From Clostridia bacterium (GTDB taxonomy: Bacteria; Bacillota; Clostridia; Oscillospirales; CAG-272), in NCBI GenBank assembly GCA_017386965.1, contig JAFOGE010000105.1:1-14590 (forward strand): DNA of 14,590 nt, read 5' to 3'. Positions 1-7,262 of this stretch are shown here, piece after piece. Position numbers and translations under genes: made by a program. The notes below the pieces were generated by a model. The model saw only the letters and a program-made list of their open reading frames with translations. It searched no databases and was not told the origin of the DNA. Within the stretch, counting starts at the first letter, position 1, and every line of letters begins with the position of its first letter.

Positions 1-527
1 GCAAAGAAGGTATCGCGGTAAGCGGAGGTAGAATCGTCCACGTCCTTGCAGAGCTGCTGATAGAGATCAAATACATCGGTCAGCATCTCAAAGGCAAAGA
101 GGTATTCGTCGGAGAGTGCCTGATCCTTGGTGTCAACATCGGTCTTCACACGGATCATCTTCACCTGGGTCTCGATATGGTAGTACTGCTCAATCAGCTC
201 ATTCAGCTTGGCCTCAATTGCCTCGGTGTCATTTCCGTCGGGCAGGAGAAGCGCGCAGCACTCGTTCATCAGGGTGACGAACGTATCGTAATCCGCCTGC
301 GTCAGCGTGTAGGGGTAGCGCTCAAGGATCGGGACGATCTCCGGCGGAATGGGGTCGGTTTCCGGCTCGGTTTCGGGATCGGTCGCAGGATCGGTCACGG
401 GATCGGTCGCGGCAGAGGTGGGCGTTCCGGGCAGATCCCCTGAGGGATCGGAAACGCAAGCAGTGAAGGACGTAAGCAGAATAGCCAACGTCAAAATCAG
501 AGCGAAGCTGCGAAGAAGATGCTTCAT
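1..527 (-). CDS. Lipoprotein, partial (C-terminus beyond window edge)
   Basis: The first 175 codons of a gene that runs off the left edge. The start is ATG at 525-527, with a GAAAGGAGC ribosome binding site 6 bases upstream. The protein opens with a lipoprotein signal peptide: basic MKHLLR, a hydrophobic stretch, and lipobox FTAC with Cys24 as the likely lipid-modified residue, so it should be anchored outside the cell. A low-complexity T-D-P-X linker follows at about residues 40-59, coded by a 12-base tandem repeat. After it comes a charged, probably helical domain (for example TQADYDTFVTLMNECC, ELIEQYYHIETQVKMIRV). I do not recognise the domain with certainty. Its helical look and linker recall the N-terminal part of lipoprotein M3-family peptidases, but the HExxH region that would decide this lies outside the window. 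It has its own promoter at 568-596. Confidence 0.8.
   Translation of the reverse strand, partial: MKHLLRSFALILTLAILLTSFTACVSDPSGDLPGTPTSAATDPVTDPATDPETEPETDPIPPEIVPILERYPYTLTQADYDTFVTLMNECCALLLPDGNDTEAIEAKLNELIEQYYHIETQVKMIRVKTDVDTKDQALSDEYLFAFEMLTDVFDLYQQLCKDVDDSTSAYRDTFF
352..411. repeat. 12-base tandem repeat coding a T-D-P-X linker
   Basis: Five 12-base units (352-363, 364-375, 376-387, 388-399, 400-411) follow the pattern GGNTCGGTNNCN. The last three are nearly identical. On the minus strand they encode the Thr-Asp-Pro-X and Thr-Glu-Pro-X repeats just after the lipobox of the partial lipoprotein. Such spacers usually hold a surface domain away from the membrane, and the unit number may vary between strains through slippage. 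Confidence 0.75.
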
Positions 528-567
528 AAGAATGCTCCTTTCGGGGGATAAAATTTGGGATAAGACC

Positions 568-596
568 ATCATAGCACATTCGCCCGCAAAAGTCAA
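568..596 (-). promoter_or_regulatory. Sigma-A promoter of the partial lipoprotein gene
   Basis: On the minus strand a -35 box TTGACT (591-596) and a -10 box TATGAT (568-573) are separated by exactly 17 bases. A TGC just before the -10 box makes it an extended -10. The -35 box starts only a few bases after the stop codon of the upstream WecA-like gene. The predicted leader is about 33 bases, too short for a riboswitch. I see no terminator between the two genes, so read-through from upstream is possible. Confidence 0.8.
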
Positions 597-601
597 CCGA
601 T

Positions 602-1600
602 TCACCCAATTTTCTTAAAAAAAGGAGCTCTTTTCAGCACGTAGGATTTCGCGAGCAGCATTCCGATCGCGCCCCCGAGGCAGGCAAAAGATGCGAACGG
701 ACGAAGCACAGGCACTCCGATGAAAAGCGCACAGACACAAAGCATACCCGAAAGCGCAAGCAAAACGCCTCCGCACCGCCTCTGATCCAGTCCGACCGCC
801 GCAACCCGGTGGTGGAGATGCCCGCGATCTGCCAGGAAGGGGCTTTTCCCTCTGAGAAGCCGCCGCAGAACCGCGGTAAAAAGATCGGTGAGCGGATAGC
901 CGAAGAGCAAAAGCACGGAAAGGGCCGAAAATCCAAGCTCCTCTCCCGAGAGCAGCTCAAGCGACAGAAATCCCAATAGGAATCCCACGCATTCCGATCC
1001 GGCGTCCCCTGCGAAGACTCTTGCTGGATGACGGTTGAATACACGAAAACCAAGGCAAGCCCCCGCAAGCCCCATGCAGAGCAGTCCCGCCGCCTTTCCC
1101 CTGAGAAGAAGGAGAAGCGAAAGCATCCCTCCTTCGATCGCCGCACAGCCGGCAAAAAGCCCGTCAAGGCCATCGATAAAATTATGGGCATTGATCAGGG
1201 TTAATACCCAAAGCATCGTCAGAAGCAAAAATAGGCCGTAAAAGCGCCCGTCCACGAGCAAGGAGATCAGTGTAATACTACTCTGCAGGAAAAGCTTGCT
1301 CCGTGCGTCCAGTGTCAAGAGATCGTCAGCAAGCCCGAGCAAAAGCATAGCACTGCCGCCGAGCAAGAGCGCGTACAGTCCCCTCCCCTCCTGTCCAAAG
1401 AGAGCCGCCGTCAATAAAAAGGCCAATAGGATCGCAAGCCCGCCTCCTCGCGGAATTGGTTTCTTGTGCATCCGCCGAAAATCCTTCGGCACGTCTACGG
1501 CCCCAATCCGAAGGGAAAGCGCAATCGCCGCCGGGGTCAGGGCAATGGCCGCTCCGCAGCCCAACAGTGCAGCAAGCGCCGCCGAATCGATGCCTTTCAT
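602..1600 (-). CDS. Polyprenyl-phosphate sugar-1-phosphate transferase (WecA/TagO/MraY superfamily)
   Basis: A 332-residue membrane enzyme. Family members move a sugar-1-phosphate from a UDP-sugar to undecaprenyl phosphate, the first membrane step in making cell-wall or surface polysaccharides. Visible motifs in order: RRMHKKPIPRGGG (about 42-54), the Mg-binding Asp pair in LADDLLTLDAR (92-93), NAHNFIDGLDGL (137-148) with the catalytic-type Asp residues, NRHPARVFAGDAGS (189-202), and the cytoplasmic His motif DRGHLHHR (258-265). Long hydrophobic segments between them give a multi-pass protein. The His motif and the GGG motif favour the WecA/TagO branch over true MraY, and the neighbours include no murein genes. 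I chose the ATG at 1598-1600 because GGAGGAG sits 6 bases before it; the ATG seven codons upstream has no ribosome binding site. The donor sugar (often GlcNAc) is inferred. Confidence 0.88.
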   Translation of the reverse strand: MKGIDSAALAALLGCGAAIALTPAAIALSLRIGAVDVPKDFRRMHKKPIPRGGGLAILLAFLLTAALFGQEGRGLYALLLGGSAMLLLGLADDLLTLDARSKLFLQSSITLISLLVDGRFYGLFLLLTMLWVLTLINAHNFIDGLDGLFAGCAAIEGGMLSLLLLLRGKAAGLLCMGLAGACLGFRVFNRHPARVFAGDAGSECVGFLLGFLSLELLSGEELGFSALSVLLLFGYPLTDLFTAVLRRLLRGKSPFLADRGHLHHRVAAVGLDQRRCGGVLLALSGMLCVCALFIGVPVLRPFASFACLGGAIGMLLAKSYVLKRAPFFKKIG

Positions 1601-1620
1601 CCGTTTCTCCTCCGCATACA

Positions 1621-1671
1621 AAAAAAGAGTTACCGGAGCCCGACGAGCGGACCCCTATGTAACTCTTTTTT
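1621..1671 (-). terminator. Rho-independent terminator after trpS
   Basis: A 13-base perfect inverted repeat, GAGTTAC plus flanking A/T (1621-1633 with 1659-1671), encloses a 25-base loop. It is followed on the minus strand by a run of T. It lies right after the trpS stop codon. The T run ends only a few bases before the ribosome binding site of the WecA-like gene, so it also controls, or blocks, read-through into that gene. Confidence 0.85.
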
Positions 1672-1683
1672 CGGTTTTGCGTA

Positions 1684-2685
1684 TCAATGCAGCTGCACGA
1701 AGCCAAGCTTCTTTTGCACCTTGGAGAGCGTACGGCGTGCGTAGTAAGACGCCTCCTCGGCACCCTTTTTCATCTGCGCTTCCAGTCCTGCCTTGTCAGC
1801 AAGAAGGAGGTTGTACTCGCTCTGCACGGCGGCAAGCGCATCGGCCGTGGTTTCTCCCACTGCCAGCTTAAAGTCGCCGTATCCCTTGCCCTCAAACTCG
1901 TGCTCGATCTCCTCAAAGCTCTTTCCCGTGAAGCAGGAATAAATGCTCATCAAGTTGCTCACGCCGGGCTTGTCGGGGCTATAACGCACCTCCGAGCCGG
2001 AATCGGTAACGGCACGCTTGAACTTTCTGATAATTGTATCCCGATCGTCCAGAATATATACCACCGCATTGGCGTTTTCATCGGACTTGCTCATTTTTTT
2101 GGTCGGATCGGCAAGCGACATGATCTTCATGCCCGATTTGGCGATTACGGGCTCGGGAACGGTAAAGGTTCCGGGATAGATCTGGTTAAAGCGCTCGGCG
2201 ATGTCGCGACAAAGCTCCACGTGCTGCTTTTGGTCAATGCCGACAGGCACAACGTCCGTCTGATAAAGCAGAATATCTGCCGCCATCAGGGTAGGATACG
2301 TAAAGAGTCCCGCGTTGATATTATCTGCATGCTTTGCGCTCTTATCCTTGAACTGCGTCATACGGGAAAGCTCTCCGAACATGGTAAAGCAGTTGAGGAT
2401 CCATGCAAGCTCTGCATGCTCGTGCACCATAGACTGCACGTAAAGCGTGTTCTTTTCGGGATCCAGTCCGCACGCCATATAAAGGGCAAGCGTTTCATAG
2501 GTTCTGCGGCGAAGCTCCGCAGGAACCTGGCGCACCGTGATGGCATGCTCATCCACAACGCAGTAAAACGTCTTATATTGTTCCGAATATTGCTTAAAAT
2601 TCCGGATCGCTCCAAGATAGTTTCCAATGGTCAGATTTCCGCTGGGCTGGACGCCGGAATAGGATACCTTTTGTTCTCCAAGCAT
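1684..2685 (-). CDS. trpS: Tryptophan--tRNA ligase
   Basis: Cytoplasmic class I aminoacyl-tRNA synthetase that charges tRNA-Trp using ATP. At 333 residues it has normal bacterial length. The N-terminal PSGNLTIGNYLGA (14-26) is the TrpS form of the HIGH motif. MAADILLYQTDVVPVGIDQ (134-152) is a well-conserved tryptophan-pocket stretch, and KKMSKS (196-201) is the KMSKS loop. Two in-frame ATGs are possible. The one at 2692-2694 lies directly against GAGAGG with no spacing, while the second at 2683-2685 has that site 9 bases upstream, so I prefer the second; the first would add three residues (M-I-D). The gene has its own promoter (2716-2744) and terminator (1621-1671). The leader is only about 25 bases, which leaves no room for a T-box or trp leader peptide. 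Confidence 0.97.
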   Translation of the reverse strand: MLGEQKVSYSGVQPSGNLTIGNYLGAIRNFKQYSEQYKTFYCVVDEHAITVRQVPAELRRRTYETLALYMACGLDPEKNTLYVQSMVHEHAELAWILNCFTMFGELSRMTQFKDKSAKHADNINAGLFTYPTLMAADILLYQTDVVPVGIDQKQHVELCRDIAERFNQIYPGTFTVPEPVIAKSGMKIMSLADPTKKMSKSDENANAVVYILDDRDTIIRKFKRAVTDSGSEVRYSPDKPGVSNLMSIYSCFTGKSFEEIEHEFEGKGYGDFKLAVGETTADALAAVQSEYNLLLADKAGLEAQMKKGAEEASYYARRTLSKVQKKLGFVQLH

Positions 2686-2715
2686 ATCAATCATCCTCTC
2701 TGATTTTCTTCCTAT

Positions 2716-2744
2716 ATTCTATCACAACCCCGCTCCGAAAGCAA
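2716..2744 (-). promoter_or_regulatory. Sigma-A promoter of trpS
   Basis: On the minus strand -35 TTGCTT (2739-2744), a 17-base spacer, and -10 TAGAAT (2716-2721) preceded by TGA, an extended -10. The start of transcription should fall near 2709, giving a leader of about 25 bases to the preferred trpS start. Confidence 0.75.
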
Positions 2745-2791
2745 GTCTTTTTTTCATTTTTCCCAAAAAAGCATGGAAAAAGGAGATCAAA

Positions 2792-2822
2792 AAAAGGGGA
2801 GCCAAGTGCAAAAGCACTTGGC
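2792..2822 (-). terminator. Rho-independent terminator after the solute-binding-like lipoprotein gene
   Basis: GCCAAGTGC (2801-2809) and GCACTTGGC (2814-2822) form a perfect 9-base stem with a 4-base loop. On the minus strand it is followed by TCCCC and seven T. It lies about 40 bases past the stop codon of the large lipoprotein gene and before the trpS promoter, isolating the two units. Confidence 0.9.
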
Positions 2823-2861
2823 CCACCTTGAAAAGGCAGAACATCGAATTGCGATTCGATA

Positions 2862-5789
2862 TTATTTCTCTTCCTCGCCGGGGATATACTTGTTATCCTC
2901 GGCCCATGCGTAATAAAGGGCATTGGGAACAGAGTAGTAAACATAGGGCTCCAGTTGGTTCCAGAGAACCTCTTCACCACTCTCGGTGGTAGCCTTCTCG
3001 GGCTTTGCGGTTGCGGTCGCCTCACTAATGTATTTACGCAGCGTTGCGATCTCATTCTTTGCTGCCGCATTCTTTCTGTTGACAACCGTTTCGTCGGCAA
3101 CCCCTGCGAGCTCATAGATGAAGTTTTTGAGCACCTCACTCTTGAAGGAGGTAATCTCAGGAGCCTTACCGCCCGAGGTCAGCAGGGTCTGGAGATCCTC
3201 TACCAAAATCTTCAGATCGCCGTAGCTTGCGCAGTTCATCAGCAGATCGGTAATACCGTCGTTCAGCTTTGCCATGTACTTGACCAGCTCAACGTGAAGG
3301 TCGCCGTAAACGCGATAATCGGGATCCTTCTCTGCAACCGTTTCGATTGCATTTTCCTTTACGCCGTTCACAAGAACAACGTAGTTGACAGGGAGTGCCT
3401 CGTCCACGGTGATGCGCATGTAAGCCATCTCATACTGATCCATGAGAGCCTCGGCAATGTATTCCGTATCCGCAAAATTGAACTTCATCGTCAGCTTGCC
3501 GTCCTCATAGTAAGGAACGACACTCATTTCGGTCATAACCGAAACGTTGCGAATGATGGCGAACGTGTAGGTGGTCTTTCCGTCCTTAGTTTCCTGATAC
3601 CGCAGAACGTACGGCTTCAGCTCAGTAGAGGCCTCTCTCCAGGTGTTCAGGATCTGATTGTAACGAAGCATTGCCTTGGTACGGTTCGCAAAAAGCTCAA
3701 CCTCGTAATCGGTGTGAGTATAAGGATCTACCTCAAGCAAGAGCTTTTCATCCAATTCCTCGAATACGGCATTGCTCTGTACTGCATCGCCGATCGCACA
3801 GGAAAGATTCAGCTGGAAGTTTCTTCTGGTCTGGATGGTAACGATGGAAAGATCGTAGGGATAGGACTCATTGTCCTCGCTCTGTGCGTAATGGAAGCTC
3901 AGATTTGCGCCCACCTGCTTGAATTCGCCTGTGGGAGCGCCGTCCTCCAGAACCTCCTCGGTAATGGGATCACCGGCAACAACAGAGAAGCTTGCGTTCT
4001 CGGTTCCCATATTGTTGTAAACGTAGTAGGTATAGTAGCGGGTCGCGCCGGAAGCAACTACCGTCGGGAAAACGTAGATGTTCTTCCCTGCCGCATCACA
4101 CTTCTCGATCCACGCCTTCAGCATTTCATTCGAGGAAAGAGCCGACTTGGAGTATCCGGACGAATAGGTCAGATTGTAGCCCAGTAAGCTATTGATGGAA
4201 GGAGCTTCCTCCTCCTCAACTGCCTCCAGAGCCGCATCCTTTAAGTTGAAGCCGAGCATAGGATCAACGAGAGAGTTTCTGTTCTGTTCCTTGCCGCTCT
4301 CCCAGATGCCGGGGGCCATATCGGATTCGGGATAGGCAATGAAGATGTTACCGGTCTTGTAGATGTCCATAACGTAATACTCGTTCCCGTTACGGTCGGC
4401 AAGACGCTTGACGGTCTGATTTCCGTTCTCGTCCTTCACGAGCTTGTAATGCTCACCCTCAATACCGTACTGCAGAAGATTGCGGAAGTCCGAATTGGTG
4501 TTGAGATAGGTGATAATCTCCATGCTGCGGGAAACATCTCTGGAGTACTCGCAAACGCCAAACATGTTTCCGAAGATATCCTCAGAGGTTGCGGTGGGGT
4601 ACTTTACGACGACCGAATAATAAGCCTCGCCGTTGTAGGTTACGTAAGGATAGCTGAGGCGATTGCCGGCAGCATCGGTATTATGCTTTTGCAGAATGGT
4701 CGCATCTCCCTTTACAAAGCGGATCGCAGCATCCTTACCGGAGGCATCCGCGTCGCCGAAGAAGGTATCAAAGGTATCGCTTCCTTCACCGTAACGGAAC
4801 TGATTGAGCTTCAAATAGTTCGCCGTGAAGGCTTCGTTTGCAAACAGGCTCTTATAGCCGAGCAACACGCTTCCGCGCGTCAGCTCCTCCTCGTTGGTGT
4901 AAGCGTGACCGAAAATGGAGAAGTTGTTCAGCTCCTGCATCGTGTAGCTATCGGGATCGATGTTCCAGTAGTAAGCCAAGAGATCCAGGCAGGACTCGTA
5001 GGTTCCGTTGATCGGAACGACCTTGGTGGGATCCTCGAACAGAGCGATCTGTGTCAGGTAGTTGTAAACGTAGTCGTTAAAGAGGCCGTCGATCTTGCCC
5101 TGCTTGAAGTAACCCTGCTGAGAGTATTTATCCATCAGCTCCTTGTTCAGAAGCATGTAGGTGTACTCGCCGATGATGTTGTTGTTCGGGATAGCGTAGG
5201 TGGAGCCGTCCATCTCAACGGCGGACAGAAGCGTGGTGGAGATGTACTCCTTGATCTTCTTGGAAGCATTGGTCAGCTCGGATTCGAGATCTGCCAGCCA
5301 GCCGTTCTTAACGAAATCAAGATACATGTCCTCGCCGGCAATATAGATGATATCGACCTGGTGAGGCAGTGCATCGGGATACTTATCCTGCTTGATGCCG
5401 TTCTCGTTGGTTTCGACCTCTTGGATCGCCTCGGTTTCCTTCTCCGTTTCGTCCTCGGGCTTGGAGGCCTCCTCCTGCTCCTTGAGTGCTATGTAGGCCT
5501 CGATCTCTGCTTTGAGCGTTTCCTCATAGACGTCCTCAGTCAGGAACGTGATCTCAAGCTCTGTCTTGCATTTTGCGCGGCAGAGGGTATTGATCTTGTC
5601 ATTGATCGCAGCTGCGACATCCGGATCAACCTCTTTCTCGCAAACGACCCACATCGTCAGAGTGGTTGCATTGGCGGGTGTGGAAGCGCCGGACTCCGGC
5701 TCTTCTTCCTCCGAAGATGAGCATGCCGCCAAGGTCGGCAACAGGAGCATTACCAGGCCCAACAACAAGCAAAGCAATCTTTTTTTCAT
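2862..5789 (-). CDS. Large lipoprotein resembling an extracellular solute-binding protein
   Basis: 975 residues. The signal peptide MKKRLLCLLL...LAAC has a lipobox at 20-23, so Cys23 should be lipidated and the protein surface-anchored. A Ser/Glu-rich linker leads to TTLTMWVVC, which looks like the first strand of a sugar ABC-transporter binding protein. VDIIYIAGEDMYLDFVKNGWLADLESEL (about 145-172) and YAIPNNNIIGEYTYMLLNKELMD (198-220) also match the pattern of that family. An acidic Lys/Glu insert (about 103-130) interrupts the N-lobe. The second half is less familiar, and the protein is about twice the usual 400-550 residues. No permease or ATPase gene is next to it. The start is ATG at 5787-5789 with GGGAGGAAG upstream; an in-frame TTG five codons earlier overlaps that site and is rejected. 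The transport role is inferred from the N-lobe only; a sensor or scaffold role is also possible. Confidence 0.75.
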   Translation of the reverse strand: MKKRLLCLLLGLVMLLLPTLAACSSSEEEEPESGASTPANATTLTMWVVCEKEVDPDVAAAINDKINTLCRAKCKTELEITFLTEDVYEETLKAEIEAYIALKEQEEASKPEDETEKETEAIQEVETNENGIKQDKYPDALPHQVDIIYIAGEDMYLDFVKNGWLADLESELTNASKKIKEYISTTLLSAVEMDGSTYAIPNNNIIGEYTYMLLNKELMDKYSQQGYFKQGKIDGLFNDYVYNYLTQIALFEDPTKVVPINGTYESCLDLLAYYWNIDPDSYTMQELNNFSIFGHAYTNEEELTRGSVLLGYKSLFANEAFTANYLKLNQFRYGEGSDTFDTFFGDADASGKDAAIRFVKGDATILQKHNTDAAGNRLSYPYVTYNGEAYYSVVVKYPTATSEDIFGNMFGVCEYSRDVSRSMEIITYLNTNSDFRNLLQYGIEGEHYKLVKDENGNQTVKRLADRNGNEYYVMDIYKTGNIFIAYPESDMAPGIWESGKEQNRNSLVDPMLGFNLKDAALEAVEEEEAPSINSLLGYNLTYSSGYSKSALSSNEMLKAWIEKCDAAGKNIYVFPTVVASGATRYYTYYVYNNMGTENASFSVVAGDPITEEVLEDGAPTGEFKQVGANLSFHYAQSEDNESYPYDLSIVTIQTRRNFQLNLSCAIGDAVQSNAVFEELDEKLLLEVDPYTHTDYEVELFANRTKAMLRYNQILNTWREASTELKPYVLRYQETKDGKTTYTFAIIRNVSVMTEMSVVPYYEDGKLTMKFNFADTEYIAEALMDQYEMAYMRITVDEALPVNYVVLVNGVKENAIETVAEKDPDYRVYGDLHVELVKYMAKLNDGITDLLMNCASYGDLKILVEDLQTLLTSGGKAPEITSFKSEVLKNFIYELAGVADETVVNRKNAAAKNEIATLRKYISEATATAKPEKATTESGEEVLWNQLEPYVYYSVPNALYYAWAEDNKYIPGEEEK

Positions 5790-5867
5790 GATTCTTCCTC
5801 CCAAGAGTAGTTGCTACCCACGCTCTCATGATTTCCCGCGCGAGTATATAAATTATAATACTTGTAT

Positions 5868-5896
5868 ATTCTACACCTTTTTAGCGAATCTGTCAA
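5868..5896 (-). promoter_or_regulatory. Strong sigma-A promoter of the solute-binding-like lipoprotein gene
   Basis: On the minus strand a perfect -35 TTGACA (5891-5896), a 17-base spacer and -10 TAGAAT (5868-5873). The leader is about 70 bases and AT-rich. It contains a small GTAG-CAA-CTAC hairpin near 5808-5818, close to the ribosome binding site. Confidence 0.85.
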
Positions 5897-6086
5897 GTGA
5901 ATTTTTTGTGACCAAGCCGCCGGGTGAAGCATCCGCAAGCATTTCGGACATTTTACGTTCACATTCCAATGTAATTCTGCACAAAATCAAGAAGACGTTT
6001 TGTTACATAGCGCCTTTTTTTTCAGCGTTCTATACAGATAAACAATTCTTGTTTTGTTCAATCGGCCTAAAAAGCGTGGCCAAAAA
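5897..6086. other. Intergenic region after rpoD, no clear terminator
   Basis: AT-rich spacer between the rpoD stop codon and the promoter of the large lipoprotein gene. On the minus strand I see only weak hairpins: a 6-base GGCC stem near 6064-6085 and AAACAA-GAA-TTGTTT near 6042-6056. Neither is followed by a proper T run. I see no convincing coding sequence here. Confidence 0.5.
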
Positions 6087-7256
6087 TTATTCCATAAATC
6101 CCTTCAAATGTCTTGCACGGCTGGGATGGCGAAGCTTGCGAAGTGCCTTCGCCTCGATCTGGCGAATACGCTCTCTCGTAATATCAAACTCCTTGCCAAC
6201 CTCCTCGAGCGTGCGCGTTCTGCCATCGTACAGACCGAAACGCAGCTTGATCACGTGCTCCTCGCGGGGAGTCAGGGTATGCAGCTGACGCTCCAGCTCC
6301 TCTCGCAGAATGTTGGTGGAGGTAGCCTCTGCGGGAGAGGGGGTTTCATCATCCGGGATGAAATCTCCGAGGTGACTGTCCTCCTCCTCGCCAATGGGGG
6401 TTTCCAGAGAAACGGGGTCTTGTGCGATCTTCATGATCTCGCGCACCTTTTCGGCGCTCATGCCCATCTTTTCTCCGATCTCCTCGGCAGTCGCTTCACG
6501 TCCCAGCTCCTGGAGCATCTGTCTGGAATAGCGCGATACCTTATGGATGGTTTCCACCATATGCACCGGAATGCGGATCGTGCGCGCCTGATCGGCGATC
6601 GCGCGGGTAATTGCCTGGCGGATCCACCAGGTAGCATAGGTCGAAAATTTGTAGCCCTTGGTGTAATCGAATTTATCGACCGCCTTCATAAGTCCGAGGT
6701 TTCCCTCCTGGATCAAATCCAGGAAAAACATTCCTCTGCCTACGTATCTCTTGGCGATGCTGACGACCAATCGAAGGTTGGCCTCGACAAGATCTGTCTT
6801 TGCACTTTCGTCGCCCTGCAGCATACGCTCGGCCAGCTCCTTCTCCTTCTCGTTGGTAAGAAGCGGAACCTTACCGATCTCCTTCAGGTAAAGGCGAACG
6901 GGGTCGTCGATGGAAAGGCCCTCCTGCTCCAGGATCCGCTCCATATTTTCGCCCGCACCGAATTTTGCAACCTCGTTCTCGATCTTGTTGATCTCCTCGC
7001 TGGAGATCTCAGCCTCAAACGCGATGCCGTTGTCCTCTAAGGTTTCGTAGAGCTTATCCAAGCTCTCCGCATCAAAGTCCATTTCCTCCATGGCCTCGTC
7101 CAGATCGTCCGGAGAAAGCTTTCCCTTCTTTCCCTTTTCGATCAGGGATTCCATATCCAGCTTCTTTTCCTGCGTCTGGGGAGCTCCTGCATGTGCGGAC
7201 TCCTTATCCCGCTCTGTCCGCTCCAATTCCTGCTCGTTCAGATTGACGTCCTTCAT
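6087..7256 (-). CDS. rpoD: RNA polymerase primary sigma factor (SigA/RpoD)
   Basis: 389 residues, the length typical of Firmicute SigA. It directs RNA polymerase to housekeeping promoters. Residues 1-110 hold an acidic, charged region 1.1. Region 1.2 is around DDPVRLYLKEIGKVPLL (117-133). Region 2 runs about 158-236, with NLRLVVSIAKRYVGRG, the core-binding FLDLIQEGNLGLMKAV and the -10 recognition helix KFSTYATWWIRQAITRAI (203-220). Region 3 spans about 237-315 and includes the region 3.2 finger near DDETPSPAE. Region 4 runs 318-389, with the helix-turn-helix LEEVGKEFDITRERIRQIE (350-368) that reads the -35 box. It is the last gene of the dgt-dnaG-rpoD operon, 6 bases after the dnaG stop, with AGGAAGGA as ribosome binding site. 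The 17-base consensus promoters elsewhere in the window fit its specificity. Confidence 0.98.
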   Translation of the reverse strand: MKDVNLNEQELERTERDKESAHAGAPQTQEKKLDMESLIEKGKKGKLSPDDLDEAMEEMDFDAESLDKLYETLEDNGIAFEAEISSEEINKIENEVAKFGAGENMERILEQEGLSIDDPVRLYLKEIGKVPLLTNEKEKELAERMLQGDESAKTDLVEANLRLVVSIAKRYVGRGMFFLDLIQEGNLGLMKAVDKFDYTKGYKFSTYATWWIRQAITRAIADQARTIRIPVHMVETIHKVSRYSRQMLQELGREATAEEIGEKMGMSAEKVREIMKIAQDPVSLETPIGEEEDSHLGDFIPDDETPSPAEATSTNILREELERQLHTLTPREEHVIKLRFGLYDGRTRTLEEVGKEFDITRERIRQIEAKALRKLRHPSRARHLKGFME

Positions 7257-7262
7257 TTCGTT

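Noticed and set aside
2685..2790. T-box or trp leader upstream of trpS
   Set aside because: The promoter at 2716-2744 leaves a leader of only about 25 bases, with no specifier loop or antiterminator.
2843..2860. 7-base inverted repeat ATCGAAT/ATTCGAT after the large lipoprotein stop codon
   Set aside because: AT-rich and without a T run; the strong terminator just beyond it explains the region.
2955..5720. Long plus-strand open frames opposite the large lipoprotein gene (2955-4187 and 4449-5720)
   Set aside because: No ribosome binding sites, no recognisable domains, and they mirror a well-supported minus-strand gene with lipobox, promoter and terminator.
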